This document shows positions 1 through 6,470 of a stretch of 10,727 nucleotides of DNA, one piece after another. Within the stretch, counting starts at the first letter, position 1; each line of letters begins with the position of its first letter. The stretch is from Clostridiales bacterium (GTDB taxonomy: Bacteria > Bacillota > Clostridia > Christensenellales > DUVY01). The stretch lies in assembly GCA_031290295.1 (NCBI GenBank), contig JAITNT010000170.1:1-10727 (forward strand), given 5' to 3'. The translations under genes were made by a program, and so were the position numbers. The notes beneath the pieces are model-generated. The model ran no database searches. It was not told the DNA's origin and saw only the letters and a program-made list of their open reading frames with translations.

Positions 1-14
1 CCCCCCCCCCCCCC
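1..14. other. C14 homopolymer at window start
   Basis: The first 14 bases are all C. Such a run is unusual in this sequence and lies exactly at the edge. It may be a real homopolymer or the ragged end of an assembled contig, because poly-G/poly-C tails are a common short-read artefact. Nothing functional can be assigned. Confidence 0.6.
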
Positions 15-40
15 GCGTTTGTCAAGCGTTTCGATATGTA

Positions 41-62
41 CAAACACATAAAAATGCGTTTG
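41..62. repeat. REP-like hairpin, copy 1
   Basis: Left arm CAAACACAT (41-49), loop AAAA, right arm ATGCGTTTG (54-62), followed by CCCC. One of nine arm pairs is mismatched (A46/C57). It has the same core as the hairpins at 4113-4140 and 9759-9786, so it belongs to a small dispersed family of intergenic palindromes. No gene reads into it, so it is unlikely to be a simple terminator. Confidence 0.6.
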
Positions 63-125
63 CCCCTGAAATTGCCCGATAAATAAATCGGCGGCGGACG
101 TATTTAACAAATTATAAAATTTATG

Positions 126-154
126 TTGCATGAGAAAATAAATAGTGATATAAT
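126..154 (+). promoter_or_regulatory. Sigma-A promoter of orphan lipoprotein gene
   Basis: TTGCAT (126-131), a 17-bp spacer and TATAAT (149-154), with TG one base upstream of the -10 (146-147), giving an extended -10. Transcription would start near 161 and leave a leader of about 26 nt carrying GAGGTG at 175-180. Confidence 0.8.
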
Positions 155-186
155 ATTTGTACAAACTTTTATGTGAGGTGATACCT

Positions 187-609
187 ATGAAAAAACGTGT
201 TGCTGTTTCCGCATTTTTGCTCGCGCTCGTCGCCGTCCTTGCCTTGTCCGGCTGCCAGACAAAGGAGTACAGCGAGGGAAAGTTTAAGTGCGACAGCCTG
301 TCGACGGTTCTTGACAAAAATAAAACCGCGAACATCGTATCTCGTTCCGCCGCGGACGGCGTTACGAAAAATTACTATTCCTATTACTACATCAATAACA
401 CCGACGAGATACAGTCCGACGCCGAGGCGTATGCTGAATACCTGGGAGGCTTAGGCTTTGAATTTGACGACTCCTTAGGTTATATCGAAATCGGCGATAA
501 AACCGCACATCTGCAATACATATTGGACACCGACGAGTACACCGTCAAATTTGCGATAAACCCTCTCGAGAGCGACCTTGTTATAGCCTTTACTTACAAA
601 GCGAAATAG
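187..609 (+). CDS. Small predicted lipoprotein, unknown function
   Basis: A 140-residue protein that I do not recognise. The start is the ATG at 187, because GAGGTG (175-180) sits 6 nt upstream; a TTG at 157 in the same frame lies right next to the promoter and is rejected. Residues 1-22 form a lipoprotein signal peptide (MKKR, a hydrophobic stretch, then LSG before Cys23), so the mature protein should be lipid-anchored on the outer face of the membrane. The mature part has a Tyr-rich stretch (YYSYYY) and many Asp/Glu, with no recognisable catalytic motif. It has its own promoter and a weak terminator and is convergent with the feo operon, so it appears monocistronic. It could be a lineage-specific surface protein. 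Coding status is well supported by signals; function is unknown. Confidence 0.8.
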   Translation: MKKRVAVSAFLLALVAVLALSGCQTKEYSEGKFKCDSLSTVLDKNKTANIVSRSAADGVTKNYYSYYYINNTDEIQSDAEAYAEYLGGLGFEFDDSLGYIEIGDKTAHLQYILDTDEYTVKFAINPLESDLVIAFTYKAK

Positions 610-656
610 CCGGAACGTTTTATTAGAGTCGCAGCGAAACGCCTTGCCGTTTTTCA

Positions 657-681
657 GCGGATATAACCGTCCGCCGTTTTT
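657..681 (+). terminator. Weak intrinsic terminator after lipoprotein gene
   Basis: Stem GCGGA (657-661) / TCCGC (670-674) with an 8-nt loop, followed by a run of five T (677-681) in the + direction. The stem is only 5 bp, so the call is tentative. Confidence 0.4.
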
Positions 682-684
682 GCT

Positions 685-1515
685 TCAGTTTATTTCAAAG
701 GCCTTGCCGTTAAGATAGGCTAGAGGCGATTGAGCGGAAAAGGCGAATTTGAGGCTGTACGCCGTAAGCTGTTGGGTTTTGTAGGGCAGCCCCGCGTTTT
801 GAGCGTTAGTGCCGTACTTGCCGTCGCCGGCTATAGGGTGTCCTATATGGGCGAGGTGCGCGCGTATTTGGTGCGTTTTGCCGGTGTGTAAGCGCACGTC
901 TAACAGCGTGGTGCCGCCGCCGCGTTCCAGCACGGTGTAGCCCGTGCGGATTTTTACCGCGCCCGCAAGCGGCGTGTCGCTTATGTATACGCGGCTTTTT
1001 TGGCTGTCCTTAGACAAATACGCCGTCAGCTCGGCTTCGGACTGCTTTACCGAACCGATTACGCGCGCGTAATAACCCTTCTCCACCAGCCCGTCCTTAA
1101 ACGCCGCCGTCATCGCGGCGTACGCCCCTTGGTTGCGCGCAAAAACGACGAGTCCCCGTGTATTTCTGTCAAGGCGGTGCACGGGCAACGCTTCGCCGTA
1201 ACGGGCTTTTAGCGCGGTTTCCAGCGTGTCGCCCGCGCCCTCCGTTTCTATGCCGGCGGGCTTGTCCGCAACGATTATATTATCGTCCTCAAATACCGTT
1301 TCGATATTGCGGACGGGCGGCGCATAATACGCGGACACCTCGTCGCCGTCGTTAATAAGCGTGTCCGCGCTTTTTACGCGCGCGCCGTTAATCCTGATAT
1401 CCTTATTTCGCAGCAGCCTCATCGCCGCGGCATAGCTTATGCCGAACTCCTTGCCCGTCAACAGCTTAACGAGCGGCTTTTGCGCGCCGATATGCTTGTA
1501 GGTTATTATTTGCAA
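685..1515 (-). CDS. RluA-family 23S rRNA pseudouridine synthase (RluC/RluD-like)
   Basis: A 276-residue cytoplasmic enzyme that should isomerise uridines to pseudouridine in structured RNA, most likely 23S rRNA. An S4-like RNA-binding domain spans about residues 14-60 (RNKDIRINGARV). The catalytic domain follows, with the signature HRLDRNTRG at 113-121, in which Asp116 is the expected nucleophile, and LHTGKTHQIRAHL near 209-221. Length is slightly short for RluC/RluD but complete. The start is a TTG at 1515, which overlaps the last bases of feoB; an in-frame ATG at residue 32 would cut the S4 domain. The ribosome site is poor (AAAGGA almost touching the start), consistent with translational coupling to feoB. 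Exact target uridines cannot be told from sequence. The family is secure; the operon link with iron uptake is unusual and unexplained. Confidence 0.9.
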   Translation of the reverse strand: MQIITYKHIGAQKPLVKLLTGKEFGISYAAAMRLLRNKDIRINGARVKSADTLINDGDEVSAYYAPPVRNIETVFEDDNIIVADKPAGIETEGAGDTLETALKARYGEALPVHRLDRNTRGLVVFARNQGAYAAMTAAFKDGLVEKGYYARVIGSVKQSEAELTAYLSKDSQKSRVYISDTPLAGAVKIRTGYTVLERGGGTTLLDVRLHTGKTHQIRAHLAHIGHPIAGDGKYGTNAQNAGLPYKTQQLTAYSLKFAFSAQSPLAYLNGKAFEIN

Positions 1516-3731
1516 TCCTTTTTTCCGCCTTTACAAACGCGGCAATTACCGCGGCCGGAGCAACCCCGGCACAGCTTCCCTTTACGGAGCAAGCCGTACA
1601 AAATCCGCGCCGCCGCTATAATTAATACCGCCGATATTACTATACTTATTATAGCACCGAAATCCCGCGCGGTAAAGAATAATCCGAGCCGATACGCAAT
1701 ATAGGCAAAAATATACGCCGTCCCCAGTTGCATTGCCGCGCTTGCCGCCGCTAATTTGCAGCCTAACTCCTTGGCGATTTCGCCCACCGCCGCTATGCAC
1801 GGCACATACAGCAGTACAAAGACAAGATATGCGTACGCGCCCGCGGGCGACGCAAAAAAGCCCGATAGCGAGCCTCCCGCCGCACCCGCCATGGACACGA
1901 GCGACTCCGCGACTATTTCCTTGGCGATAAGACCGGAGAGCAGCGAGCCGGCCGCCTGCCACGTTCCGAAGCCGAGCGGACGGAAAAGCACGGCGAGCGC
2001 GCCGCCTAAGACGCCGAGCATACTGTGCGCACCGCCGTCAACGTACGCAAAACAGAAAGTGAAATTTGACAAAATCCACATTATAACGCTCATGGCAAAT
2101 ATCAGCGTGCCTACGCGAATCAAAAACGCCTCGGCGTTAGCCGCAATTATTTTTGACACCCGAACGGCGGTAGGCAGCCGGTAAGGCGGCATTTCCATAA
2201 TAAAGTCGGGTTGCTCGGCTTTAAGCGCGGGAATGCGGTTAAGTATCCATGCCCACAGGAGCGCGGCGGCTATTCCGATAACATAGACGGATAAAATGAC
2301 GAGGAAGGACAGCTCGCCGAAAAACGGCGAAGCGATAAGCGCGTATACGGGCATGCGCGCAGAGCAGGACATAAAGGGCGTAAGAAGCACCGTTTTTTTG
2401 CGGACGGCCTCGCTTTCCAAATTACGCGCGGTAAGCACGGCGGCGGCGGAACAGCCGAACCCCATCATCAGCGTAAACGCCGACCGCCCCGAAAGCCCCG
2501 CCCTCCCGAAAATCCCGTCCGTCATAAACGCCACGCGCGACATGTATCCCGTATCCTCAAGCAGCGCGAGAAAAAAGAACAGCAATACTATTTGCGGCAA
2601 AAAAGCGGCAACGCCGCCGACGCCGTTAATTACGCCGCTTGCGAAGAGCGCAATTGTCCATTCGGGCGCGTTTATATGAGCAAGAAGGTTCACGGCGGGT
2701 TCGTAAAGCGCGTTGCGTATAACCCAACCGATGTGCATGCGCAAATACGCGCCCGGCATAACGGGCATGTTTTCAAAGCCCTCCCCCGGCAAATAAGAAA
2801 ACGGCACGGAAATTTCCGCGAACGTAAGGAAGAAAATCAGCGCCATAATCAGCAAAAAAATCGGCAGGGCAAGATATTTATTGAGCAGTACCTTGTCAAT
2901 CACCGGATACCCGGGCGATGAACCCGAGGCGCGTTTGCGCGTGCCGGGAGCGGTTGCCGCGGGCGGCTTAACCGCGCGGTCGGTAATTTCCGTGATAAAG
3001 CCGTATCTTGCCTCGGCGAGCGCGGACTGCGTATCGCCCAGCCTCTCGATTGCGGCCGTTTGCGCCGCGGTGAGTCCGAGCGCGTCAAGCACATAAGCGT
3101 CCCTTTCGAGCGCCTTTACGGCGCACCATTCTAGCCCGTACCCCGTTCCGGCGCAGTTAGGCGCTATTATCGCCGCAACTTGTTTCAGAGGCAGCTTATC
3201 CAGATAACCGAGCCTTACGCGCGCGCGCCGCGCCGCCGCCCGCGCTATCGCGGCGTCCGCAAGCTTATCCGCGCCGCCGCGGTATTTTGCGCTTACGGGT
3301 ATTACGGGCACGCCGAGCCTATCGGAAATATATTTATAGTCGATCGTTTTGCCCGTTCTCTCCAACTCGTCGACCATATTCACGGCGATAACAAAGGGCG
3401 CGTCAAGCTCGAGCAGCTGCAGGGTAAAATAGAGATTGCGGCACAGATTATTAACCTCGCATACGTTTATAAGCACGTCGTATTCGCCCGAAAGTATCGC
3501 GTCGCGGCTCACGACCTCCTCCGGCGAAACCGCCGTGAGCGAATAAATGCCCGGTAAGTCCTGCATTTGTATAAGCGTATCGCCGCGCGCGAAGGTTTTT
3601 TCCGCGGACTCGACCGTTACGCCGTGCCAATTGCCGACGTGCATAAAGCTGTCCGTAAGCTCGTTAAACAGCGAGGTTTTTCCTACGTTCATATTTCCGG
3701 CAAGGCTTATACGGACGAGTTTTACATGCAC
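1506..3731 (-). CDS. feoB: Ferrous iron transporter FeoB
   Basis: A 741-residue membrane protein for GTP-dependent Fe(II) uptake. The N-terminal G domain shows G1 GNMNVGKTS (12-20), G3 DLPG (58-61), G4 NMVD (118-121) and SAK (147-149). A helical GDI-like region and a Pro/Ala/Ser-rich linker (about 256-275) follow, then the membrane domain from about residue 287. The conserved gate motifs are GFGCSAA (424-430) and TPFMSCSARMPVY (451-463), with YVPCIAAVGEIAKE later. The C terminus is a basic cysteine-rich tail with Cys721, 724, 730, 733 and 740. The start is GTG at 3731, preceded by GAGGTG, and it overlaps the end of feoA by 10 bases. The gene is intact and cotranscribed with feoA and the downstream pseudouridine synthase gene. 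Iron-dependent control is likely, but no clear Fur box was found. Confidence 0.96.
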   Translation of the reverse strand: MHVKLVRISLAGNMNVGKTSLFNELTDSFMHVGNWHGVTVESAEKTFARGDTLIQMQDLPGIYSLTAVSPEEVVSRDAILSGEYDVLINVCEVNNLCRNLYFTLQLLELDAPFVIAVNMVDELERTGKTIDYKYISDRLGVPVIPVSAKYRGGADKLADAAIARAAARRARVRLGYLDKLPLKQVAAIIAPNCAGTGYGLEWCAVKALERDAYVLDALGLTAAQTAAIERLGDTQSALAEARYGFITEITDRAVKPPAATAPGTRKRASGSSPGYPVIDKVLLNKYLALPIFLLIMALIFFLTFAEISVPFSYLPGEGFENMPVMPGAYLRMHIGWVIRNALYEPAVNLLAHINAPEWTIALFASGVINGVGGVAAFLPQIVLLFFFLALLEDTGYMSRVAFMTDGIFGRAGLSGRSAFTLMMGFGCSAAAVLTARNLESEAVRKKTVLLTPFMSCSARMPVYALIASPFFGELSFLVILSVYVIGIAAALLWAWILNRIPALKAEQPDFIMEMPPYRLPTAVRVSKIIAANAEAFLIRVGTLIFAMSVIMWILSNFTFCFAYVDGGAHSMLGVLGGALAVLFRPLGFGTWQAAGSLLSGLIAKEIVAESLVSMAGAAGGSLSGFFASPAGAYAYLVFVLLYVPCIAAVGEIAKELGCKLAAASAAMQLGTAYIFAYIAYRLGLFFTARDFGAIISIVISAVLIIAAARILYGLLRKGKLCRGCSGRGNCRVCKGGKKDCK

Positions 3732-3946
3732 GGAATCACCTCTACCGCGCGGGCGGCGGTCGCTCTTACGGCTACGGTATACCCCCGCAGACCTACAGAC
3801 ACCGTGCCGCCGAACGGCGCGGCGTTGTTTACGGTGACGATTGTCCCCGGGGTGAAGCCGAAGTCAAGCAGGCGTCTTTTGGACGCGCCGTCCTTCACGC
3901 CGACAACCCTCGCGGCAGTCCCTTCCCTTACATCCATTAACGTCAT
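3722..3946 (-). CDS. feoA: Ferrous iron transport accessory protein FeoA
   Basis: A 74-residue SH3-like FeoA protein, the usual small cytoplasmic partner of FeoB. Motifs are the start MTLMDVREG, the RRLLDFGFTPGT block and the RGYTVAVR block near the end; length matches the family (about 75). The frame stays open to 4018, but that extension runs through the promoter, so I chose the ATG at 3946 (an in-frame ATG at 3937 is the alternative). No Shine-Dalgarno sequence precedes either. The TATAAT box ends only 12 nt upstream of 3946, so the mRNA may be nearly leaderless. The gene heads the feoA-feoB-pseudouridine synthase operon and overlaps feoB. Confidence 0.92.
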   Translation of the reverse strand: MTLMDVREGTAARVVGVKDGASKRRLLDFGFTPGTIVTVNNAAPFGGTVSVGLRGYTVAVRATAARAVEVIPCM

Positions 3947-3958
3947 ATTAATAAAGCT

Positions 3959-3967
3959 ATTATAGCA
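3959..3967 (-). promoter_or_regulatory. Extended -10 promoter of feo operon
   Basis: Minus-strand TGCTATAAT (3967 to 3959) is an extended -10 box; no good -35 is seen at 16-18 bp. It abuts an imperfect inverted repeat, GCATA (3965-3969) / TATGC (3978-3982), which could be an operator for an iron regulator (inference). The predicted transcription start is only about 6 nt from the feoA ATG. Confidence 0.6.
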
Positions 3968-4051
3968 TACGCAAAAATATGCCCGGAGCGTCGAACGGCT
4001 CAAGGGTTTTTTATTCACTCTGTCGATACAAACGCATATAAAACCACTTTC

Positions 4052-4080
4052 TTTTATTGCGGGTTTCCCGCAATAAAAGC
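4052..4080. repeat. Perfect 13-bp stem palindrome between feoA and nrdR
   Basis: Left arm CTTTTATTGCGGG (4052-4064), loop TTT, right arm CCCGCAATAAAAG (4068-4080), with no mismatch. It looks like a terminator core, but both neighbouring genes read away from it, so it terminates neither. It could be a protein-binding site, a remnant of a lost gene's terminator, or a repeat. Confidence 0.7.
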
Positions 4081-4112
4081 CCTATGACAGCCGTATGCGG
4101 CGAGCGTTATCA

Positions 4113-4140
4113 GGGCAAACGCATAAAAATGCGTTTGCCC
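4113..4140. repeat. REP-like hairpin, copy 2
   Basis: Perfect 12-bp arms GGGCAAACGCAT (4113-4124) and ATGCGTTTGCCC (4129-4140) around an AAAA loop. It is the best copy of the family also seen at 41-62 and 9759-9786. It lies upstream of the nrdR promoter. Confidence 0.75.
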
Positions 4141-4160
4141 TGCAAAACAAGTTATTGTGC

Positions 4161-4189
4161 TTTACAAAAAAAAATTAATCGGTTATAAT
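4161..4189 (+). promoter_or_regulatory. Sigma-A promoter of nrdR
   Basis: TTTACA (4161-4166), a 17-bp spacer and TATAAT (4184-4189), with a second TATAAT overlapping by one base at 4189-4194. Transcription should begin near 4196, just ahead of the ribosome site GAGGTG (4203-4208). No convincing NrdR box pair was seen, so self-repression is not supported. Confidence 0.8.
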
Positions 4190-4214
4190 ATAATATATAA
4201 ACGAGGTGTCGCCT

Positions 4215-4664
4215 ATGAAATGTATTTATTGCGGAAATACCGAAAGCAAGGTTATCGATTCCCGCGCAAACGAGGAAAGTAATTCTATACGCCGCCGCCG
4301 CGAATGCCTTGAGTGCGGCAGACGCTTCACAACCTATGAAACGATAGAAAGCACCCCGATTATGGTAATCAAGAACGGCGGCAACCGCCAACCGTTTAAC
4401 CCCGCCAAAATCAAGCTCGGTCTTGTAAAGGCTTGCGAAAAGCGTCCCGTGCCGATGTTCAAAATCGACGCGCTTGTCGCCGATATCGAACGCACGATTA
4501 ATAATTCGCTGGTGCAGGAGGTTCCCTCCGGCAGTATAGGCGAAATGGTTATGGAGCGTTTGAAAACGCTTGACGACGTGGCGTACATCCGCTTTGCGGC
4601 GGTATACAAGCAATTCAAGGACTTGGACAGCTTTAAGAACTTTATCGACGAAAGCAAAAAATAA
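4215..4664 (+). CDS. nrdR: Transcriptional repressor NrdR
   Basis: A 149-residue nucleotide-sensing repressor of ribonucleotide reductase genes. The N-terminal zinc ribbon has Cys3, Cys6, Cys31 and Cys34 (CIYC and CLEC), followed by the Arg-rich RRRREC segment and RRFTTYE. An ATP-cone domain runs from about residue 49 to 139 and includes KNGGNRQPF and [11 protein letters not shown]. Length is typical and complete. The ATG at 4215 is chosen over an upstream in-frame GTG at 4206, which lies inside the ribosome site. In many Clostridia nrdR follows the YlmC/YmxH gene on the same strand as sigG; here it is on the opposite strand to its YlmC/YmxH neighbour. It has its own promoter and a strong terminator. 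No nrd structural gene is in the window. Confidence 0.97.
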   Translation: MKCIYCGNTESKVIDSRANEESNSIRRRRECLECGRRFTTYETIESTPIMVIKNGGNRQPFNPAKIKLGLVKACEKRPVPMFKIDALVADIERTINNSLVQEVPSGSIGEMVMERLKTLDDVAYIRFAAVYKQFKDLDSFKNFIDESKK

Positions 4665-4670
4665 TTATCC

Positions 4671-4708
4671 GGGGCTGTTTCACATAAACGCGGGACAGCC
4701 TTTTTTTT
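4671..4708 (+). terminator. Intrinsic terminator after nrdR
   Basis: GGCTGT (4673-4678) pairs with ACAGCC (4695-4700), and the stem can extend inward through G-U pairs. Eight T follow (4701-4708). It lies 8 nt after the nrdR stop. Confidence 0.88.
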
Positions 4709-4728
4709 AATAAGCGGCGTAAATTCGT

Positions 4729-4793
4729 GTCGTTGCGAGGAGCTGAAAGCATGGATTTTGTTTGGTTTGTATTTTGTACGGGTAAGCAATGAC
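4729..4793. repeat. Degenerate TTGCGAGG-type dispersed repeat
   Basis: GTCGTTGCGAGGAGC (4729-4743) resembles the start of the widespread GTCATTGCGAGG...GCAATC class of bacterial dispersed palindromes. GCAATGAC (4786-4793) could be the opposite end, since it is complementary to GTCGTTGC with one G-T pair. The interior is diverged and the outer boundary is uncertain. It overlaps the outer end of repeat copy A. Confidence 0.4.
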
Positions 4794-4923
4794 AATGCAA
4801 TTAAAGAGGAACGCTGGCTATAGCGCATTTTTGCGTAGCGACCCCTCTTATAGTCCTCCGATTGAATGCGAAAAAGCGAGACGTAGCCGCAGGCGGAGCG
4901 AGCACGCATTCACGCTTGGTCGG
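4776..4923 (-). repeat. Long inverted repeat, copy A
   Basis: Read on the minus strand this segment (4923 to 4776) matches 8434-8586 on the plus strand over almost its whole length, with scattered substitutions and small indels. Shared landmarks are CCGACCAAGCGTGAATGCG, GCGACCCCTCTT (in complement), CTACGCAAAAATGCG, CCTCTTTAATTG and CCGTACA. A hairpin sits inside it (4804-4849; arms AAGAGG / CCTCTT). The non-coding look and lack of a transposase suggest a MITE-like or structured-RNA repeat. Confidence 0.8.
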
Positions 4924-4933
4924 TTAATAATTT

Positions 4934-5236
4934 CTACGGCGGCGTCCAGTCGTAGTATTGCTCTTTTCTTTCATGCTTTTCTTCATTCACAAGCCGGTGC
5001 GTTTTCAGCTCCACCAAAATTACGTCGTCGCCGATTTTCTTGATGTCGCACCACGGAATAAAGATATCGTCGGAGGCTTTCATAAAAAGCATTTTTCGGA
5101 AGCCGGGCGTTACCATTCCTTCTACGCGCCCTTTTATGTCGAACACGACGTCTATAATCCTGCCGAGCTTCTTTCCGTCTACAACATTTACCACGTCCTT
5201 GCATTTAAGCTCCTGAAAGGATAACTGAATGTCCAT
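4934..5236 (-). CDS. YlmC/YmxH-family PRC-barrel sporulation protein
   Basis: A 100-residue protein with a single PRC-barrel-like beta domain (about residues 4-80), including KDVVNVVDGKKLGRI, the FIPWCDIKKIGDDVILVEL strand pair and a polar, charged tail ending in YYDWTPP. The family is conserved in spore formers and is usually encoded just after sigG; its molecular role is poorly known. The start is ATG 5236 with GGGAG a few bases upstream. Here it is divergent from sigG rather than downstream on the same strand. Its 3' end runs straight into repeat copy A, only 10 bp away. No clear promoter was recognised in the 169-bp gap shared with sigG. Confidence 0.88.
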   Translation of the reverse strand: MDIQLSFQELKCKDVVNVVDGKKLGRIIDVVFDIKGRVEGMVTPGFRKMLFMKASDDIFIPWCDIKKIGDDVILVELKTHRLVNEEKHERKEQYYDWTPP

Positions 5237-5346
5237 ATTTGTCTCCCGTCATATTTGAAACGCCGATTAAGCGCCGCGCATTAGAGTTGTTGCGAAGCTC
5301 TATCCACATATCTATGCGGGGACGGCGCAAAATGTTCCCGCACGAT

Positions 5347-5376
5347 GAATAAAAGCGCGCAAAATCGCCGACAATA
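5347..5376 (+). promoter_or_regulatory. Candidate sigma-F-type promoter of sigG
   Basis: GAATA (5347-5351), a 15-bp spacer and GCCGACAATA (5367-5376). This matches the Bacillus sigma-F consensus (GYWTA, 15-16 bp, GGNNANAHTR) with one mismatch in each box. Transcription would begin near 5383, ahead of GAGGTG (5395-5400). sigG is a known forespore sigma-F target, so the match fits expectation. Confidence 0.65.
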
Positions 5377-5405
5377 ACAGATATCACATAGGACGAGGTG
5401 AACTG

Positions 5406-6176
5406 ATGGCGAACAAGGTTGTTATTTGCGGCATTAATACGGCGACGCTGCCTAAGCTCACGGCGGTACAGCAGCGCGAGCTGCTTCTCAAGATAAAGGC
5501 TGGCGACGAGGACGCGCGGCAGGAATTTGTTATCGCCAATATGCGGCTCGTGCTCTCGGTGGTGCAACGCTTTATGTCGCGCAGAGAGAATATAGACGAT
5601 ATTTTTCAGGTGGGCTGCGTAGGGCTGATTAAGGCGATAGATAATTTTAACATCGCCCTTAACGTAAGGTTCTCAACCTACGCCGTGCCGATGATTATCG
5701 GAGAAATACGCAGATTTTTGCGCGACAATAACAGCATACGGGTGTCCCGCAGTCTGCGCGATACGGCATACAGAGCCTTGCAGGCGCGCGAGCAGCTGGA
5801 GATTAATTCACAGAACGAGCCTACCTTAGAGGAAATAGCCGCCGCCGTCAACCTGCCGCTGTCCGAGGTAGTCAACGCTTTGGACGCAATCAGCGACCCC
5901 GTTTCGCTGTTCGACCCCATCTATCACGACGGCGGCGACACCGCTATGCTTATGGATCAAATCAGCGACGTGAAAAACCGCGACGAGGTTTGGATAGAGG
6001 AGGTCGCTTTGCGCGAATCCATTCGCAAGCTCAACGACCGCGAGCGTGAAATATTATACCTGAGATACTTCGAGGGCAAAACTCAAATCGAGGTTTCCGA
6101 CGAAATAGGGATATCGCAAGCGCAGGTGTCCCGTCTGGAAAAAAACGCTATAAAGGCTATGTCAAAGACAATGTGA
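5406..6176 (+). CDS. sigG: RNA polymerase sigma-G factor (late forespore)
   Basis: A 256-residue sigma-70 family factor that directs late forespore transcription. The N terminus MANKVVICGINTATLPKL is the sigma-G-specific CSFB-interacting-type leader (NKVxICGVxT in Bacillus). Region 2 includes MRLVLSVVQRF and FQVGCVGLIKAIDNF (about 46-81), followed by FSTYAVPMIIGEIRRFLRDNN and SIRVSRSLRDTAYRAL. DPVSLFDPIYHDGGD is typical of sigma-G. Region 4 carries the helix-turn-helix ISQAQVSRLEKNAIK near the end. Start ATG 5406 has GAGGTG 5 nt upstream. In most spore formers sigG follows sigE on the same strand; here it is convergent with sigE, separated by two small genes. Read-through from spoIIGA-sigE would therefore give only antisense RNA. 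A sigma-F-like promoter lies upstream. Confidence 0.96.
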   Translation: MANKVVICGINTATLPKLTAVQQRELLLKIKAGDEDARQEFVIANMRLVLSVVQRFMSRRENIDDIFQVGCVGLIKAIDNFNIALNVRFSTYAVPMIIGEIRRFLRDNNSIRVSRSLRDTAYRALQAREQLEINSQNEPTLEEIAAAVNLPLSEVVNALDAISDPVSLFDPIYHDGGDTAMLMDQISDVKNRDEVWIEEVALRESIRKLNDREREILYLRYFEGKTQIEVSDEIGISQAQVSRLEKNAIKAMSKTM

Positions 6177-6200
6177 CGATAAATCGGTTTCGCGACAACT

Positions 6201-6374
6201 CTATTCAAGAATATGCTTTACGCTCTCAATCGCCTTTGCCGCCAGTTGTTCGGTAATCATATTCAAAAGCTCGGCTCTTGCGTAACTCTCGACGCAATAT
6301 ACGCCCAGTCTTTCGGCAAGGTATTTAATCTCCGCAATTCTCAAGCTTTCTAATAATTCTCTTAATTTATCCAT
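6201..6374 (-). CDS. Small SAP/Rho_N-like helical protein
   Basis: A 57-residue predicted protein, mostly helical. The stretch EIKYLAERLGVYCVESYARA followed by ELLNMI resembles the helix-loop-helix of SAP or Rho_N-type nucleic-acid-binding modules (the L-A-x-x-L-G-V then K/R-x-E-L-L pattern); this assignment is by eye only. I place the start at ATG 6374, because a good promoter ends just upstream. An in-frame ATG at 6416 with AGGA upstream would give 71 residues but would translate through the promoter and its palindrome. It is divergent from the XRE regulator and convergent with sigG (24 bp between ends). It might be a DNA- or RNA-binding partner of the XRE protein. Coding status is moderately supported. 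Confidence 0.55.
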   Translation of the reverse strand: MDKLRELLESLRIAEIKYLAERLGVYCVESYARAELLNMITEQLAAKAIESVKHILE

Positions 6375-6383
6375 AATATATTT

Positions 6384-6412
6384 ATTATAGCCCATTCTAA
6401 ATGGGCAGTAAA
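6384..6412 (-). promoter_or_regulatory. Promoter with palindromic spacer (candidate operator)
   Basis: On the minus strand TTTACT (6412-6407) and TATAAT (6389-6384) are exactly 17 bp apart. That spacer (6390-6406) is a perfect inverted repeat, GCCCATT-3 nt-AATGGGC. A repressor bound there would block RNA polymerase. The divergent XRE gene at 6471 is the obvious candidate binder (inference). The -10 ends 9 nt before the ATG at 6374, so the transcript would be nearly leaderless. Confidence 0.65.
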
Positions 6413-6470
6413 GCATTTTTCCTGAATTTACGTTAATGTTTTTATAGTTGCTTTTATAATGAGGTATTCT

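Noticed and set aside
187..609. Orphan lipoprotein as a third member of the FMN-type lipoproteins
   Set aside because: It has no DxxTGAT motif and no shared sequence beyond the signal peptide type.
1756..2921. Several plus-strand open frames opposite feoB
   Set aside because: feoB is intact and full of family motifs on the minus strand; the others are low-complexity shadows.
4141..4214. NrdR box near the nrdR promoter
   Set aside because: The AT-rich string around the -10 lacks the paired ACAC...TGTG-type boxes.
4334..4909. Open frame of 191 residues on the minus strand across nrdR and repeat copy A
   Set aside because: It is antisense to nrdR and continues into the repeat; no ribosome site or family features, and nrdR is certain.
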